NCBI GenBank assembly: GCA_963575645.1
Contig: OY754467.1
Coordinates: 7,378,001 to 7,442,000, forward strand
Length of the DNA: 64,000 nucleotides
Direction: 5' to 3'
From: Xanthostigma xanthostigma
Lineage: Eukaryota; Arthropoda; Insecta; Raphidioptera; Raphidiidae
The first letter of the stretch is position 1, and each line of letters opens with the position of its first letter. Made by a program: the position numbers and the translations under genes. The notes beneath the pieces are model-generated. The model saw only the letters and a list, made by a program, of their open reading frames with translations. It made no database searches and was not told the DNA's origin. Positions 1 through 10,922 of the stretch are shown here, piece by piece.

Positions 1-166
1 AAATTATTTTTGGCTTCTTTGGCTGCTCGCGCCGATCCGTGGCTTCTGGATATTGTGGGTAAATGTTCTGGGACCATACTTCTTTCAAAAACCTGAAGCT
101 GAACCTGAAGTCAACGAGAAAAAACAAAAGAAATTAGAGCGAAAAATGAAAAGACAACGCCAGTGA
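1..166 (+). CDS. TMEM208: TMEM208 (SND2 homologue), C-terminal part, last exon
   Basis: The frame open from base 2 to the TGA at 164-166 reads a hydrophobic segment with FWLLWLLAPIRGFWILWVNV followed by LGPYFF and then a lysine/arginine-rich tail (NEKKQKKLERKMKRQRQ). This matches the end of TMEM208 from memory of the human protein: FWLLAPGRA..LLWVNVLGPWF and an NEKRQRRQERRQMKRL tail. TMEM208 is a small ER membrane protein of the SRP-independent targeting route. Only about the last 54 residues are here; the rest lies outside the window to the left. The last transmembrane helix and the cytosolic basic tail are present. The polyadenylation signal AATAAA at 199-204, 33 bases after the stop, fits a short 3' UTR. 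There is no sign of decay. Confidence 0.88.
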   Translation, partial: NYFWLLWLLAPIRGFWILWVNVLGPYFFQKPEAEPEVNEKKQKKLERKMKRQRQ

Positions 167-198
167 TTTATTTATATTATAAGTTATATGTCTTTTAT

Positions 199-204
199 AA
201 TAAA
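199..204 (+). promoter_or_regulatory. poly(A) signal of TMEM208
   Basis: A canonical AATAAA stands 33 bases after the TMEM208 stop, followed within 30 bases by T-rich and TTGTTGTTG sequence of the kind that serves as a downstream element. Confidence 0.55.
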
Positions 205-737
205 TTAAGTTCTTTTTTTTTTGTTGTTGATCGTATTTTATTTTTGTGTACATTGCCAGTATTTGTAAGTGAAGAGTGCTGCTTTTTTTTTCAAGCCATA
301 GGCGCTGTGATTTTGAAGTGTTTGTGAGGACAAGATATTCAAAAAAAATACAGGCGGGACGCACCAAACTCCAGGAGTGTAAACTATATGAAAATATTAT
401 AAAAAAAAAAAAAATACATGTGGCACTCGGGGACTGCCGCGGTAAAGCTATTGCATATTCTTTTTATTTAGGGCTTTAAGTTTTTCTTCTCTATAAAACG
501 AAAATAGCTAGGTATAAATAGTGTAATTACACACCAAAACAATTATTCATTCAAAAAATTTGAACAAAAAGAACGATATTAAGAGTTTGATCATAGAATT
601 TCGCGCTATGTACATTTATATAGATATAATATCATATATACTTTCTCTGCACATAACCTAAATAATTTAGGTTATTTTTATAGCAGTATTATACCTATAT
701 AAATTCATTAATACACAAATAAAGATAGAATCAGTTA
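205..737. other. AT-rich intergenic sequence
   Basis: There is no credible coding sequence here; the short open frames lack codon structure. It contains homopolymer A/T runs and nothing I can classify. Confidence 0.5.
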
Positions 738-975
738 TGAGCAGTTATGAGCACACAAACACCGTGCCGAAGTCTGCCGAACTGAAACGACGCAAGACGA
801 TGCACGGCTGTCAACGCCGCACCGCTGTGCCGGTCGGAGTGGGGGGGTGTTAGGTTTTTTTCGTTACGGAATGGGTGTTAGGTTTTTTTCGTTACGGAAT
901 TTCTTGATTCGGTCGCCGCGCTCAAAGCCCGCGATAGAAGCTATGCAATAGCTTTAAAAAAAACGAACGTTGTGC
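738..975. repeat. GC-richer dispersed-repeat segment with a 28-bp tandem duplication
   Basis: A GC-rich block in AT-rich surroundings. The 28-bp unit containing GTGTTAGG-T7-CGTTACGG is present twice head to tail (about 845-872 and 873-900). A short palindrome (AAGCTATGCAATAGCTT) follows at about 929-945. The family is unknown to me. Confidence 0.45.
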
Positions 976-1198
976 GATTTTCATTTGTTTTCAAGGTCAT
1001 AACGAAATTCCCTGCACATTATTTCAATTCACTGTCAGCGTGTCAATGTCAGTGTATTGAAAACAGTTCACTTTTGTATAATTTTGTTACGTATTTTATT
1101 TTTTAAAAGTGTCAACAAAATGCCACACTTATTGATATCTGTTCGTTTATGATTTTTGCAAATAAAAATCAGATAAATAATTTTTTCTTGCAGATTAC

Positions 1199-1818
1199 TA
1201 GTGATGTGTCGCTCCTGAGCGAGTCGTTCATAATAAACGACTCCTTTCTGGGAGCGGAGCGAGTCTCTCTTTCTTTTGTGAATGACTCACTCCGAGCGCC
1301 ATTGCTCTGTGCTGAGCTGTTCTGTACTGTTGCATTCGCACATTTACAGAGCGCACACAGCACAGACCACAAAGGCACTAATGAATTTTGCACGCACGGA
1401 GTTATCTTTGCTGAGTCATTTAATGTTGAATGACACACTTTAAGTGTAATAGTACTAAGCTTACAGTGACTTAAACCATTCACATTGACGTCGTTAACAA
1501 AGATATTATAATATTGTAACAATAAACATTATTATTGTTAAGCTTTTGTTATACTTTATAGTTTATCCGAAATGCCAATAATATAAGATCAGAAACATAT
1601 TAAAATGAGCTCAGAGCTGAGTGTGTGTATTGTGCTGTGCAATGCTACGTGACTTCTGAGCATGCATGATGACAGTTCACACCTCTGCAGTCTGCACTCT
1701 TGTGTAGTGCGTACTGTCTAGTGTCACTCCTTTGAACGACTCCCTCTGAGCGACTCTTTTTAGTGAGCGGAGTGCACGGAGCCAGCTCCCAATAAAGAGT
1801 CATGTGGACACATCTGTA
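1199..1818. mobile_element. hAT-type non-autonomous element (MITE), 620 bp
   Basis: The 8-bp target duplication CAGATTAC flanks it exactly (1191-1198 and 1819-1826). The termini are imperfect inverted repeats (TAGTGATGTGTC against TACAGATGTGTC). The interior is rich in repeated GAGCGAGTC and GAGCGACTC motifs. The 8-bp duplication and the terminal sequence place it with hAT. No transposase is encoded; the opposed open frames of 94 and 117 codons inside it are by-products of the near-palindromic composition. Confidence 0.85.
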
Positions 1819-2667
1819 CAGATTACGCTCCTAGAGTTTGGTGCGATCTTCCCGTTTCACCTGTATGTAAAGAACTTTTTCGATAATAATTAAATTATTG
1901 ACAAAGTAATTGAAATTGGATAAATGAATTTCGGATCTTTAGTTACAATTAAAATGTGTTTCTTTTTATTAGAGAAGGCACGGCTACCACAGAAAAAACC
2001 TTGGGGGGGGGCACGTGCCCCAATGTCCTCATGTAGTCAGCGCCAATGGCTGAGTCACTTTTACATGTTTTTTGTTTTCAATGAGTGGAAGATTGAAACC
2101 TAATTTGTTAACTTTTTTTACAATAAAAATTATTATTAAAAAAATTCATAAATTATTTGATTGGCCCATTGGCTTGCAGAGGAAAGGTGTCCAATTCGAC
2201 GCGGCTGTGAAAGTAACTCCAACTAGCTAAAAGAGAAAAAGAAGAACACAAGAGTGAAGTTGCCGTTTCTCCCCATGTAGGCAGCCATTTTCGTCCGACT
2301 TTCCGAGCTCCTGATTGGTTCCCTTTTCTATCTTTCTCAAATTAATATTTAGGGCTTCAATGAAAACTTACAAAAATGATGGCCATTCAAATATTTAAAA
2401 CGTGATATTTCTACGAAAACTCATTACCTTTACGGAAGTACAGATCTACGAATAAACAATAATTTTACACATTTCCACTAATAAGAAACGACAACAATAA
2501 ATATCTTATTACATATTCGCAGACAGAGGTCGTATTTTTATACACTTCCATAGTAATGTGAACCATAAATAAAGGTACATACACATCAGTGCGACAATAG
2601 TTTTCTGAAAGTAAGAGTTGCCCAAATCCGTTCAGGAAAATCAGAAGCTTGATTCTAGGGAAAACTC
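1819..2667. other. intergenic, unclassified
   Basis: AT-rich sequence with a moderately GC-rich patch at 2160-2330. No coding sequence or ended element was recognised. Confidence 0.4.
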
Positions 2668-3337
2668 ACTTTTATTCTATACTGAGCATAGGAATAAAAT
2701 CGCAATCGAACCATTAGACTTAAGAAATTTCTATATTGCTCCCTCCTGTGCCAAAAGCTGGGTACGCCCATGTTAACGTCATAGAAAAAGACAAAGTTTT
2801 TGAAACAGACACTTTATTTGCTTTATTCAGATTGAATGCAAGTACATCAACCAATCCTATCATCGGAGAAATCAGGGAATTACATCGAATAAAGAGACGC
2901 AGATATATTTTCGATACGCTTTGTTGCCTTCGCTCACCGCACATCATATATCTAACTATATGAATCATAGCCTATTTACTCAATGTGCGGTGAGTGAACG
3001 CAACAAAGCGTATCGAAAATATATCTGCGTCTCTTTCTTCGATGTAATTCTCTGATTTCTCCGATGATAGGATTGGTTGATGTACTTGCATTCAATCTGA
3101 ATAAAGTATCTCTGTTTCAAAAACTTTGTCTTTTTCTATGACGTTAACATGGGCGTCTCCAGCTTTTGGTCCAGGAGGGGGCAAATTAGAAATTTCTTAA
3201 TCCGGGTCTCCCCGTGCTTGTTTTGCCCTCCTGGATACGCCAGTGCTTACGGCGTAAAAAAGACAGAAGTACCTATATATTTGTACCCTAATGGTTCGAT
3301 TGCGATTTTATTCCTATGCTTAGTATAGAATAAAAGT
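2668..3337. mobile_element. long inverted-repeat (foldback) element, family F1, complete
   Basis: Left arm 2668-2945 and right arm about 2966-3337 are inverted copies: ACTTTTATTC at the outer left and GAATAAAAGT at the outer right. The inner ends meet at the GCACCGCACAT / ATGTGCGGTGAG junction near 2940-2990. The right arm holds about 70 bp that the left arm lacks, so the left arm has an internal deletion. The two arms could pair almost end to end in RNA or single-stranded DNA. Single arms of the same family recur at 11978, 18885, 19572/20478 and 35162. There is no coding capacity. Confidence 0.8.
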
Positions 3338-3969
3338 ATATGTATTCCGCGTACCGCTACAATATTTATCGCAAGTTTGAATCTACCTTTAATTCACATT
3401 ACATCGACTGTATTGTATCTTCAATCCGCCCCACCTCGCAGCCCCAACTTCGTATATACAATTATTCTTATACTAAATAATCCAGGTATCTCGTACTGTT
3501 TTCCGGACACTCTTCGCTAATGATGTGAAACAGCTGACAATATAAACATTGCAATAGCGGACAGTCACTTGTTTAACAATTGTTGAAACAATAACGCAAC
3601 GATACCTGTAGTGAGCGCGAGTGGTATTAAAATACTTCAAAAGATTCTGGTAAGTAACCAATTAGTCAGTGTATTTTAAGAATTAATTTTATTTGTCAGT
3701 TATAATCGTTTTTATATTTTTTTAAATTTTTACGTGTAGTTAGTAGTATCTATTTTTTTTTGCGCAAGAATCCAACAATTGAACACTTGTTCAATTTTTC
3801 ATTTAAAGTATGAAAATATTTGATGTTCACGTTACAGAGACTCCGTGTACCTCAAACAAATTTTCGGATTATTATTTTTAATCCTATTAAACGCTATTCG
3901 TTTACAAATTAAAGTCCAAAAATAAGAAATCAATTTTTATGAGAACTATATTTGAAAATGATGAAAGTA
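3338..3969. other. intergenic, unclassified
   Basis: AT-rich; no gene or bounded repeat recognised. Confidence 0.4.
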
Positions 3970-4383
3970 CAGTGTAAACTCCATTTAACGTCACTCGATA
4001 TAACGACAAACTCCTTAAAATGTCGAAATTACTTAACTCCAGTTGGTTTACCATGTTGCTCATACAATGATACACTCTAAATAACGACACACCCACTCTA
4101 AATAACGACAACAATACGTCATCATTAAGCTATAAATAGTACCTACTTGTTTGTTATTTTGTTGCTTTGTTGTCGGAATCATGCGTACCGAATATTATAA
4201 GAAATTCGTTATTTTTGTTTGTTGGGATTATCTTTCATATGTTTAGCTCAGCTACTTATTGATAAGTTATCATATAAAAATATTAATGGATTATTTTTTC
4301 TCTCCGCGTTTAACGATAACTCTCAATAACGCCACAAAGTGCACAGTTCCTTGAGTTACGCTATATACCTAGAGTTCACACTG
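3970..4383. mobile_element. pogo/Tigger-like MITE, 414 bp
   Basis: The element is bounded by TA dinucleotides (3968-3969 and 4384-4385) and has CAGTGTAAACTC / GAGTTCACACTG inverted ends, the CAGTG start and TA target typical of the pogo branch of Tc1/mariner. The subterminal TAACG and ATAACGAC repeats also fit. A second copy in opposite orientation lies at 7135-8395. Confidence 0.78.
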
Positions 4384-4699
4384 TAACTTCGCAACAAATT
4401 TCGCAAATTAGCGCACGGAGCAAATATCAACTGCCCCCAGCAATCAAAATTTTTATATTTTGACCGATAATATAATTGTTGTACCTAATAATAAAACTAT
4501 ATATTTTTCTAAAAATAAAAAAAAAATCGTGCGTATACTTATATGTACGAGCGTTATAAGTAAGTTACACTACTTCTATTTTGTTGGTAGCCTTTTCTAC
4601 GAGCAACTTTGAGATTTTAGATATAGGGATAAGTATCCATTGAATTCACAATCTTAAAAATTCTTAAGATCTAGAAATATGTTTTCGAGTGCGCTAAAT
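4384..4699. other. intergenic, unclassified
   Basis: AT-rich; nothing recognised. Confidence 0.35.
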
Positions 4700-5466
4700 C
4701 CGAATATGACATTATTATTTTATACAGGGTGACACCTTCCAACATTACCTAGTTTTCGACTATTTTTTTATTTCTAAAAAAAGGACAAAAGTTGAACATG
4801 GAACATGCTTTTGAAATCTCAAATCAATGGATATCCCTATATCTATAAAATCTCGCTAAACATATCTGTAGCTAAAAAACTATTGGTTTTTAGGCTATGC
4901 GCCCGTGGACACTTTTTCTTAGTGACCTTTAAACTATGAAATGAAACCGCTTTCGATCAATTTAACCGAGAACCAAATCCAATAAGGTTTGTACAGGGTC
5001 CTTTAGCATATTTATGGGCTATGTGCACGGAGGTGGAGTTACAAATTTTTCGATGCGAGCGTTTGTGGTGAGCACTAGGGGAAACTTCGAACTCCAATTT
5101 TCCGTATGTCAGTGAGCAATGTTTATTAAAAGTGAAAGTAGTTATAATTTTATAAAGTTTTTTAATTACAAAGAAAACAGGAAAACTAAGCGATCTGGAA
5201 ATGCTTGTTGTGTTCCGAGCTGTTGCGCTGATCGCGATTTAAGTAAAATAAAGACCATTGGCGCCCTAATTTGACGTTCCGCTGTCAGTGTAAACAAATT
5301 AACATCAGTTTTCATTATTACATTTTTTTTTTTGACACATCATGGCCAACTAAAGTTTTTGACTTATCACCTTAGAAACATGTCGCGATTTCCATAAAAA
5401 GTTAGTTCAATAATTCTCTATTACCCACTAGCGGCGCTAATAGGCTTCGTGCACACAGCCTTATGC
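4700..5466 (+). repeat. dispersed repeat R5 (long copy)
   Basis: Bases 5018-5462 recur in reverse orientation at about 46196-46642, and bases about 4807-5010 recur in reverse at about 11700-11890. The two matches together imply one dispersed element at least 0.65 kb long. No terminal repeats, tails or open frames identify the class. Confidence 0.6.
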
Positions 5467-5998
5467 GATCGCACCTATTCCAAGACTCATAGTCACAAAA
5501 ATATTGTTTCATAATTTTTTTTCCGGAATGAAAATTTATTTGCTGGCACAGTACAAAACTGTCAATTTTCTTCTGTCGTAACGAAAGACAACAGTTTATT
5601 ATGTTATTGTAACAAATTCATATTTTCGCTTCACATTGTTTCCAAATGTTTATCAACAATTCAACGTTCTATTTTAATTCCTTGAAATGTATTAAACAAT
5701 CTGAAAAGTAGCACGTTTGCAATAGTTGGCATCAGCAATTAATTTTTATATCAACACAAATTTACATATGGACGCTTTTTTTGCACTATATTTTTACGAT
5801 TCGGCTTTTTCGAAATTATTATTATTATAAACAAATAATAATAAATACTTGTTCGTGAATTAAATTTTAATCTAATTAATCGAAAAATCTGTATAAATTA
5901 GAGGTTTGGAATATCTGGTATTTAAGAAGGAATAGTCGTGCAGATGTCAAAACAAATCCTTTTTCAGAACAACAAAATATGGTTATTCCTTGCAGAAA
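5467..5998. other. intergenic, unclassified
   Basis: AT-rich; no feature supported. Confidence 0.4.
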
Positions 5999-6757
5999 TC
6001 TATACTAATATATAAAGCTGAAGAGTTTGTTTGTTTGAACGCGCTAATCTCAGAAACTATACTGGTTCGAATTGAAAAATTTTTGTTGGATAGCCCATTT
6101 ATCGAGGAAGGCTATAGGCTATATAATATCACGCTACGACCAATTGGAGCGGAACATCAATGAAAAATGTTGCAAGATGTATCTCAAAATTTGTCCGTCC
6201 TACAAATATTATCAGGTGAAATGCCCTAACTAAATATTGCAATATTAGCGCATCACATTCACAAACTCGGATAGCTCAGTCGGTAGAGCATGAGACTCTT
6301 AATGCCAGGGTCGTGGGTTCAAGCCCCACGTCGGCGAATATATTTTTATTTTTTTTTATTTTCTACATTGCTTTCTTTAAAGGCTTACATTTCAATTTTT
6401 TAAAACTTTATTACGACTAATTAAAACTAAATAAATCTAATTAATAGCACATTTGAAAACTGTTAACTAAAGGTACCTATATAAAAATAATTTTCCTACG
6501 GTGTTTAAGTTTTTAATTATATATTTATTATATTTTATTAAGTACAGTAATTATTGTATTAAAAGAAATTTATTAGGTACTTAAAAAAAGTATAAATACT
6601 GCTTTTTAACGACAAAAATTTTTGATCGGTAACTCCGATCATTATGAAATTTGGACACAACATTCATCTCGGTAAACTAAGATAAATGTGCGTACTCATG
6701 TCCCTCCCTTCCCCATTCGTTCTTTTGCACCCGGGTGAAACCGGACGGGACCGCTAG
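5999..6757 (+). mobile_element. Helitron family A, non-autonomous, full length (759 bp)
   Basis: The 5' end is TCTATACTAATATATAAAGC and the 3' end is ...GGACCGCTAG after a GC-rich potential hairpin (CCCGGGTGAAACCGG). It is inserted between A (5998) and T (6758) with no target duplication, all as expected for Helitrons. It encodes no Rep/helicase. In the middle (6271-6340) sits a tRNA-Lys(CTT)-like sequence. Confidence 0.8.
6268..6340 (+). repeat. tRNA-Lys(CTT)-like sequence inside Helitron A
   Basis: The sequence resembles tRNA-Lys: a TAGCTCAGTCGGTAGAGCA D-arm (box A), a GACTCTTAAT anticodon loop carrying CTT, and GTGGGTTCAAGCCCCACG as T-arm with box B. The acceptor and anticodon stems do not pair fully, so I do not call a working tRNA gene; it is a captured or ancestral tRNA carried by the element. 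Confidence 0.7.
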
Positions 6758-7134
6758 TATAGATATTTGGTGTTTGGAACTTGCACTAAAAGTTGCTGGC
6801 CCATGCAGGTAAAGTGTGCGCGGTCTTTAACACTAAAAATACTGCAGAAAACTCCGTTAATTTTAACGATGTAAATGAAAATACAAGTTATGTGAGGAAT
6901 AGTTACATTAACATTAAAAATGCAAAATCAACATGCTAGTGCAAAAAACAATTGATTTCAGAACAAGTTAATTAGCATACTGTGATCTACTTAGGTAATT
7001 TCCTTTATTTATTTCCTCACAATCGGAAATGCAAAACTGGATCTGAAAGATTTGCTAATACTGAATAGCATAACTGTACAAGTACAATTCTGAACTGACA
7101 ACAAACTTGGATTGTTACCATATACAGTGTAAAC
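6758..7134. other. intergenic, unclassified
   Basis: AT-rich; nothing recognised. Confidence 0.35.
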
Positions 7135-8395
7135 TCTTTATAGCGACACTCAAAGGACTGTGCATTTATTGAGAGTTGTCGTTGAAAGGAGAAGAAATAA
7201 TCCATTAATAATTTTTGACGTGATAACGTCTTATAAATTGATGAAACACCGGCTGCACACACGAAAAAGTGTAACGTTCCGCCTGACCCTGTGCGTGCAA
7301 GCGAGAGTGCAGTATAAGCGATAGAGAGGCACGATCGGCCCAAGCGTCGGCTTGTACGCATTTCTCTCTCTTCTCGCGTGACGTCAGAGAGTAGTGTGCG
7401 TTCAACATTTTTTTCGGCTGTTCCAGCGAAAGCTATATCTGACAGATGGCCTTTGTTTTATAAACCGTGGAAATTAAGACTTAAAATCAAGATATCTAAT
7501 AAAAATGTCATAAATTATCGAATTTTTAAAGCAATTTTTCAGATAATACATCGTTATTTGTTCGTTTTTGCACGGATATTTTTTGTGTCATATAATTATT
7601 ACCGATTCATCCAAGCCAAAGTTTAACTGAACGCACTCTCATCCAATAGCGATAATGGCAATATGGCGCTAATAATAATTAATAAATGTCATTTTATTTT
7701 GTTAAAAATAACTGATCGCCGTCATTATGGATAAAATATGATATTATTCACAACGAATGGAAATGTATTGATCAATTGATAGTTTGTACACAAACGCAGC
7801 TACATTTTGTATCAAAAACAAATCTTGGGAGATATCTGCATTTCATAACAGCAGATAAATTATAAGGTTTCTTAACAAATATATAATATATATACATTCT
7901 TTTAAATGTCTTTTATAATTGCTTAAAAATATGTATTTTGCTTTGGTTGATCAAATTATTAGTCGGTAAAAATATAGTTTAACAGCTACTAAAATTTAGG
8001 TTATGTATTATTAAATATGATATTCGAGCGGAATACGTTATCACGTAAAACTATCGTCCGTAAACCGACTTTAAAGACAACCATTTTTTACTAAAATATG
8101 TATTTCCTTATAATGTATAAAATTTACAACAGTCAAACAAACATTCATACTATCACAAAGCAGCTGAGCTAAGCATATGAAAGATAATCTCAACAAACAA
8201 AAGAACGGATTTCTTAGAATCTTTGGTACGCGTGATTCCGACAACAAAGCAACAAAATAACAAACAAGTACTGTTTATTGCTTAATGATGACGTGTTGTT
8301 GTCGTTATTTAGAGTAGGTGTGTTGTTATTTAGAGTATATCATTGTATGAACAAGGTAAACCGATTTATTTTAGTAATTTCGACGTTTGACACTG
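7135..8395 (-). mobile_element. pogo-like MITE, second copy, split by another insertion
   Basis: CAGTGTAAACTC starts at 7135 after TA, and the other end GACACTG is followed by TA (8396-8397). The outer parts, about 7135-7212 and 8148-8395, align in reverse with the 3970-4383 copy. The middle is a foreign insert. Orientation is given relative to the first copy. Confidence 0.68.
7213..8090. mobile_element. nested repeat with GACGTGATAACGTC-type ends
   Basis: It begins TTTTTGACGTGATAACGTC and closes with the inverted CGTTATCACGTAAAA near 8032-8050, followed by ATCGTCCGTAAACC. A short copy with the same two ends lies at 10923-11178. Its left 200 bp (7213-7405) are nearly identical to that copy, so this is a dispersed family inserted into a pogo-like MITE. 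The exact right boundary lies between 8050 and 8147. Confidence 0.55.
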
Positions 8396-8485
8396 TATTT
8401 ATACAAGTGTTTCTAGATATGCGAATAGTCTCGAGGTCAATTAAGATTTTATCTGGAGGCGAAATCCATTTAAAAATATTCAATA

Positions 8486-8792
8486 CTAGCGGTCCCGTCC
8501 GGTTTCACCCGGGTGCAAAAGAACGACGAACATTCATCTTAGTTTACCGTTCAAATTTCATGATGATCGGAGTTACCTTTCAAAAGTTTTTGTCGGACGG
8601 AGAAATTTTGAGTTACATTTTTCATTGGTGCTCCGCTTCTGTTGGTCGTAGCGTGATATTATATTATAGCCTATAGGCTTCGTCGATAAATGGGCTATCC
8701 AATAAAAAAAATATCAATTCGAACCAGTAGTTCTTGAGATTAGCGCGTTCAACCAAACAAACAAACTCTTCAGCTTTATATATTAGTATAGA
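8486..8792 (-). mobile_element. Helitron family A, internally deleted copy (307 bp)
   Basis: In reverse orientation it has both canonical ends: CTAG at 8486-8489 next to A, and the TCTATACTAATATATAAAGC start reaching 8792 next to T. The tRNA-Lys-like core and its surroundings are missing. Confidence 0.78.
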
Positions 8793-9131
8793 TGGCAGCC
8801 CTATGCGAAGCGTTTGCATTGACAGTATATACGAGGTTTGAGGAAGAAAAGTGTGGTCGTGTTTATAGTAATCCTTCAAAACGAAATAATATTGAAGGGA
8901 AAAAATCGCGAGTAGGTACCTACTGGCTACTGGTCACATCGTATAAAAAATGTAGCAAGCTTTAGTGATAAGGTTAATTTTGTTGCACGAAAACAACATG
9001 TATAATCAGCTGACAGCTGTTATTTTTCAATTTTATAATTTTATATCAACATTTGCAATTTGCATAGGGTAGTTCACTGAAATGCTTGGTAGTTGGCTAG
9101 CGTGTTTTTTTTAGTTTTTTAAACTATAATT
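8793..9131. other. intergenic, unclassified
   Basis: No feature supported. Confidence 0.35.
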
Positions 9132-10011
9132 TATTTGATAATAAATAATAACGGGAAATGGAACTTTATTCTGTAAAATATATTTTTATTTTTATTGCCA
9201 ACGTTTCGTCTTAACTTCAGATTTCCTCAGGACTCTATAATTGACAGATAAAATACATTATTGATATAATAAGGAATTAAAATTTAAAATTAATAACATG
9301 ATATTGAAAATCTGTATATTACCAAAATTGTAGATTATTGCACATTCGTCTTTATCTGTAACCAGTCACTATTATTTATTTTTGGAAAATCCATGGTTTT
9401 TTTATTTTTTTTTCCACAAAATAATTTTAAATTTTTTAAAATATTAAAAAACGTCTGAAAATTTAAAATGTCAAAAAACGTCTAAAATTTTTTAAAATGT
9501 CGAAATGTTCATTAAGTAAACATTATGTAACCTCAATTTACACTGCATGAGTACATAGACATACCAATTTTTTTGAACAACTCAAAATTATTTTCATTCC
9601 GAACTATTTGCTGCATTCTGTTTTTTTGTTCTGGTCTTTTTGTAAAGATTCAATAAATTATTATAAGCAGCACTAAGCCGTTGTGTGTCAGTTCTGAAAT
9701 TAACTGTATCATGTAGATATATTTGAATCATCTCGCTTAATTTCGCTTGATTTTCCAAAAATAAATAACAGTGACTGGTTACAGAGAAAGACGAATGTGC
9801 AATAATCTACAATTTTGGTAATATAGGTACAGATTTTCAATATCATGTCATTAATTTTAAATTTTAATTCCTTATTATATCAATAATGTATTTTCTCTGT
9901 CAATTATAGAGCCCTGAGGAAGTCTTAAGTTAAGACGAAACGTTGGCAATAAAAATAAAAATATATTGTACAGAATAAAGTTCCATTTCCCGTTATTATT
10001 TATTATCAAAT
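9132..10011. mobile_element. inverted-repeat element with two hammerhead-like motifs (880 bp)
   Basis: The left arm 9132-9391 and right arm 9749-10011 are inverted copies, about 260 bp each, around a 350-bp AT-rich centre. The right arm carries CTGAGGA (9914-9920), a short self-complementary GTCTTA..TAAGAC stem and GAAACGTTGG (9937-9946). The left arm carries the same motif on the minus strand (9197-9231). No coding sequence. Confidence 0.72.
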
Positions 10012-10282
10012 TCACATAAGAGGAACGATAGCAACATAAAATATGAACTATAATTTATTTTCATAAATTTCAGTCTCAAAACGACATCAAAAGTTTTTTT
10101 TTTCAAAATTTTCAACTCAATTTTTTTCCAAAATTTCAAAATCAATTTTTTTTTCAAAATGTTTAAATTTAAATTTATTTTTATGAAATAATTGTATTGT
10201 CTTCGGCCCTTGACACGTGTGCAAATTTTCAAGTTAATCAGACTTTTTGAAGTTGGTGAAAATTACGCTGAAAGATTTCTTT
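10012..10282. other. intergenic, low-complexity A/T-rich
   Basis: Dominated by long T/A runs; the 78-codon frame on the minus strand is lysine/leucine low complexity and not a gene. Confidence 0.4.
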
Positions 10283-10316
10283 ACATACATAATACATACA
10301 TACATACATACATACA
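10283..10316. repeat. (ACAT)n microsatellite
   Basis: About eight near-perfect ACAT repeats. Confidence 0.85.
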
Positions 10317-10695
10317 GGTCAAGCTAATATAAGCGTGTTAAAACGTTAAACCAGCTAACTTAACGAGCGAATAGACGTTTTCGTATCAAAAAATTTTCAA
10401 AGCAGCCGATGCTAGTTGTAAATATAGTAGGTACTATACTTCTCTACGGATTGTTTCACTGCCAAACCAAAAATTTACCCTGTATCGTGTGTCTGTCAAC
10501 ATCATCAGTTTATTGACGCCTATATATACTAGCCTTAATATGTAAGTCAATGTTAAATGTAAATAATTGCAATGAATGCTGTTTTTTCAATGCTAAGGTT
10601 CATTATAAACCTGATTGCACTTTTCAAGAGCAGTCGATTTATTGTTTACTTGTTTTTGTGTTGTTTTATTAATAACTGCAGTAACACCACGTCTT
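10317..10695. other. intergenic, unclassified
   Basis: No supported feature. Confidence 0.35.
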
Positions 10696-10779
10696 AAACT
10701 AAGATGAATGTGCGTGCTCATGTCCCTTCCTTTCCCATTCGTTCTTTTGCACCTGGGTGAAACCGGGCGGGACCGCCAG
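10696..10779 (+). mobile_element. Helitron family A, 3'-end fragment
   Basis: The last ~84 bp of family A (GATGAATGTGCG ... GGTGAAACCGGGCGGGACCG). The terminal CTAG has become CCAG. The 5' part is missing. Confidence 0.65.
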
Positions 10780-10922
10780 CTCTTCATATTTGAACACCAA
10801 ACTTCCTCCCAAAATTTGGTTTCTATCCGCTCATCGTATCTACAGAAAGACGACAAACAACATACAAACAGAAAAATATATACTTTATCCAATTTGTTTG
10901 TACTCAGGGAACTTAACACGAT

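Noticed and set aside
1149-1522. Overlapping frames of 94 and 117 codons on opposite strands
   Set aside because: They lie wholly inside a hAT MITE with near-palindromic GAGCGAGTC words; mirror frames of this kind are by-products of composition.
6268-6340. A functional tRNA-Lys gene
   Set aside because: The acceptor and anticodon stems do not pair and it sits at the same place in several Helitron copies, so it is a repeat component.
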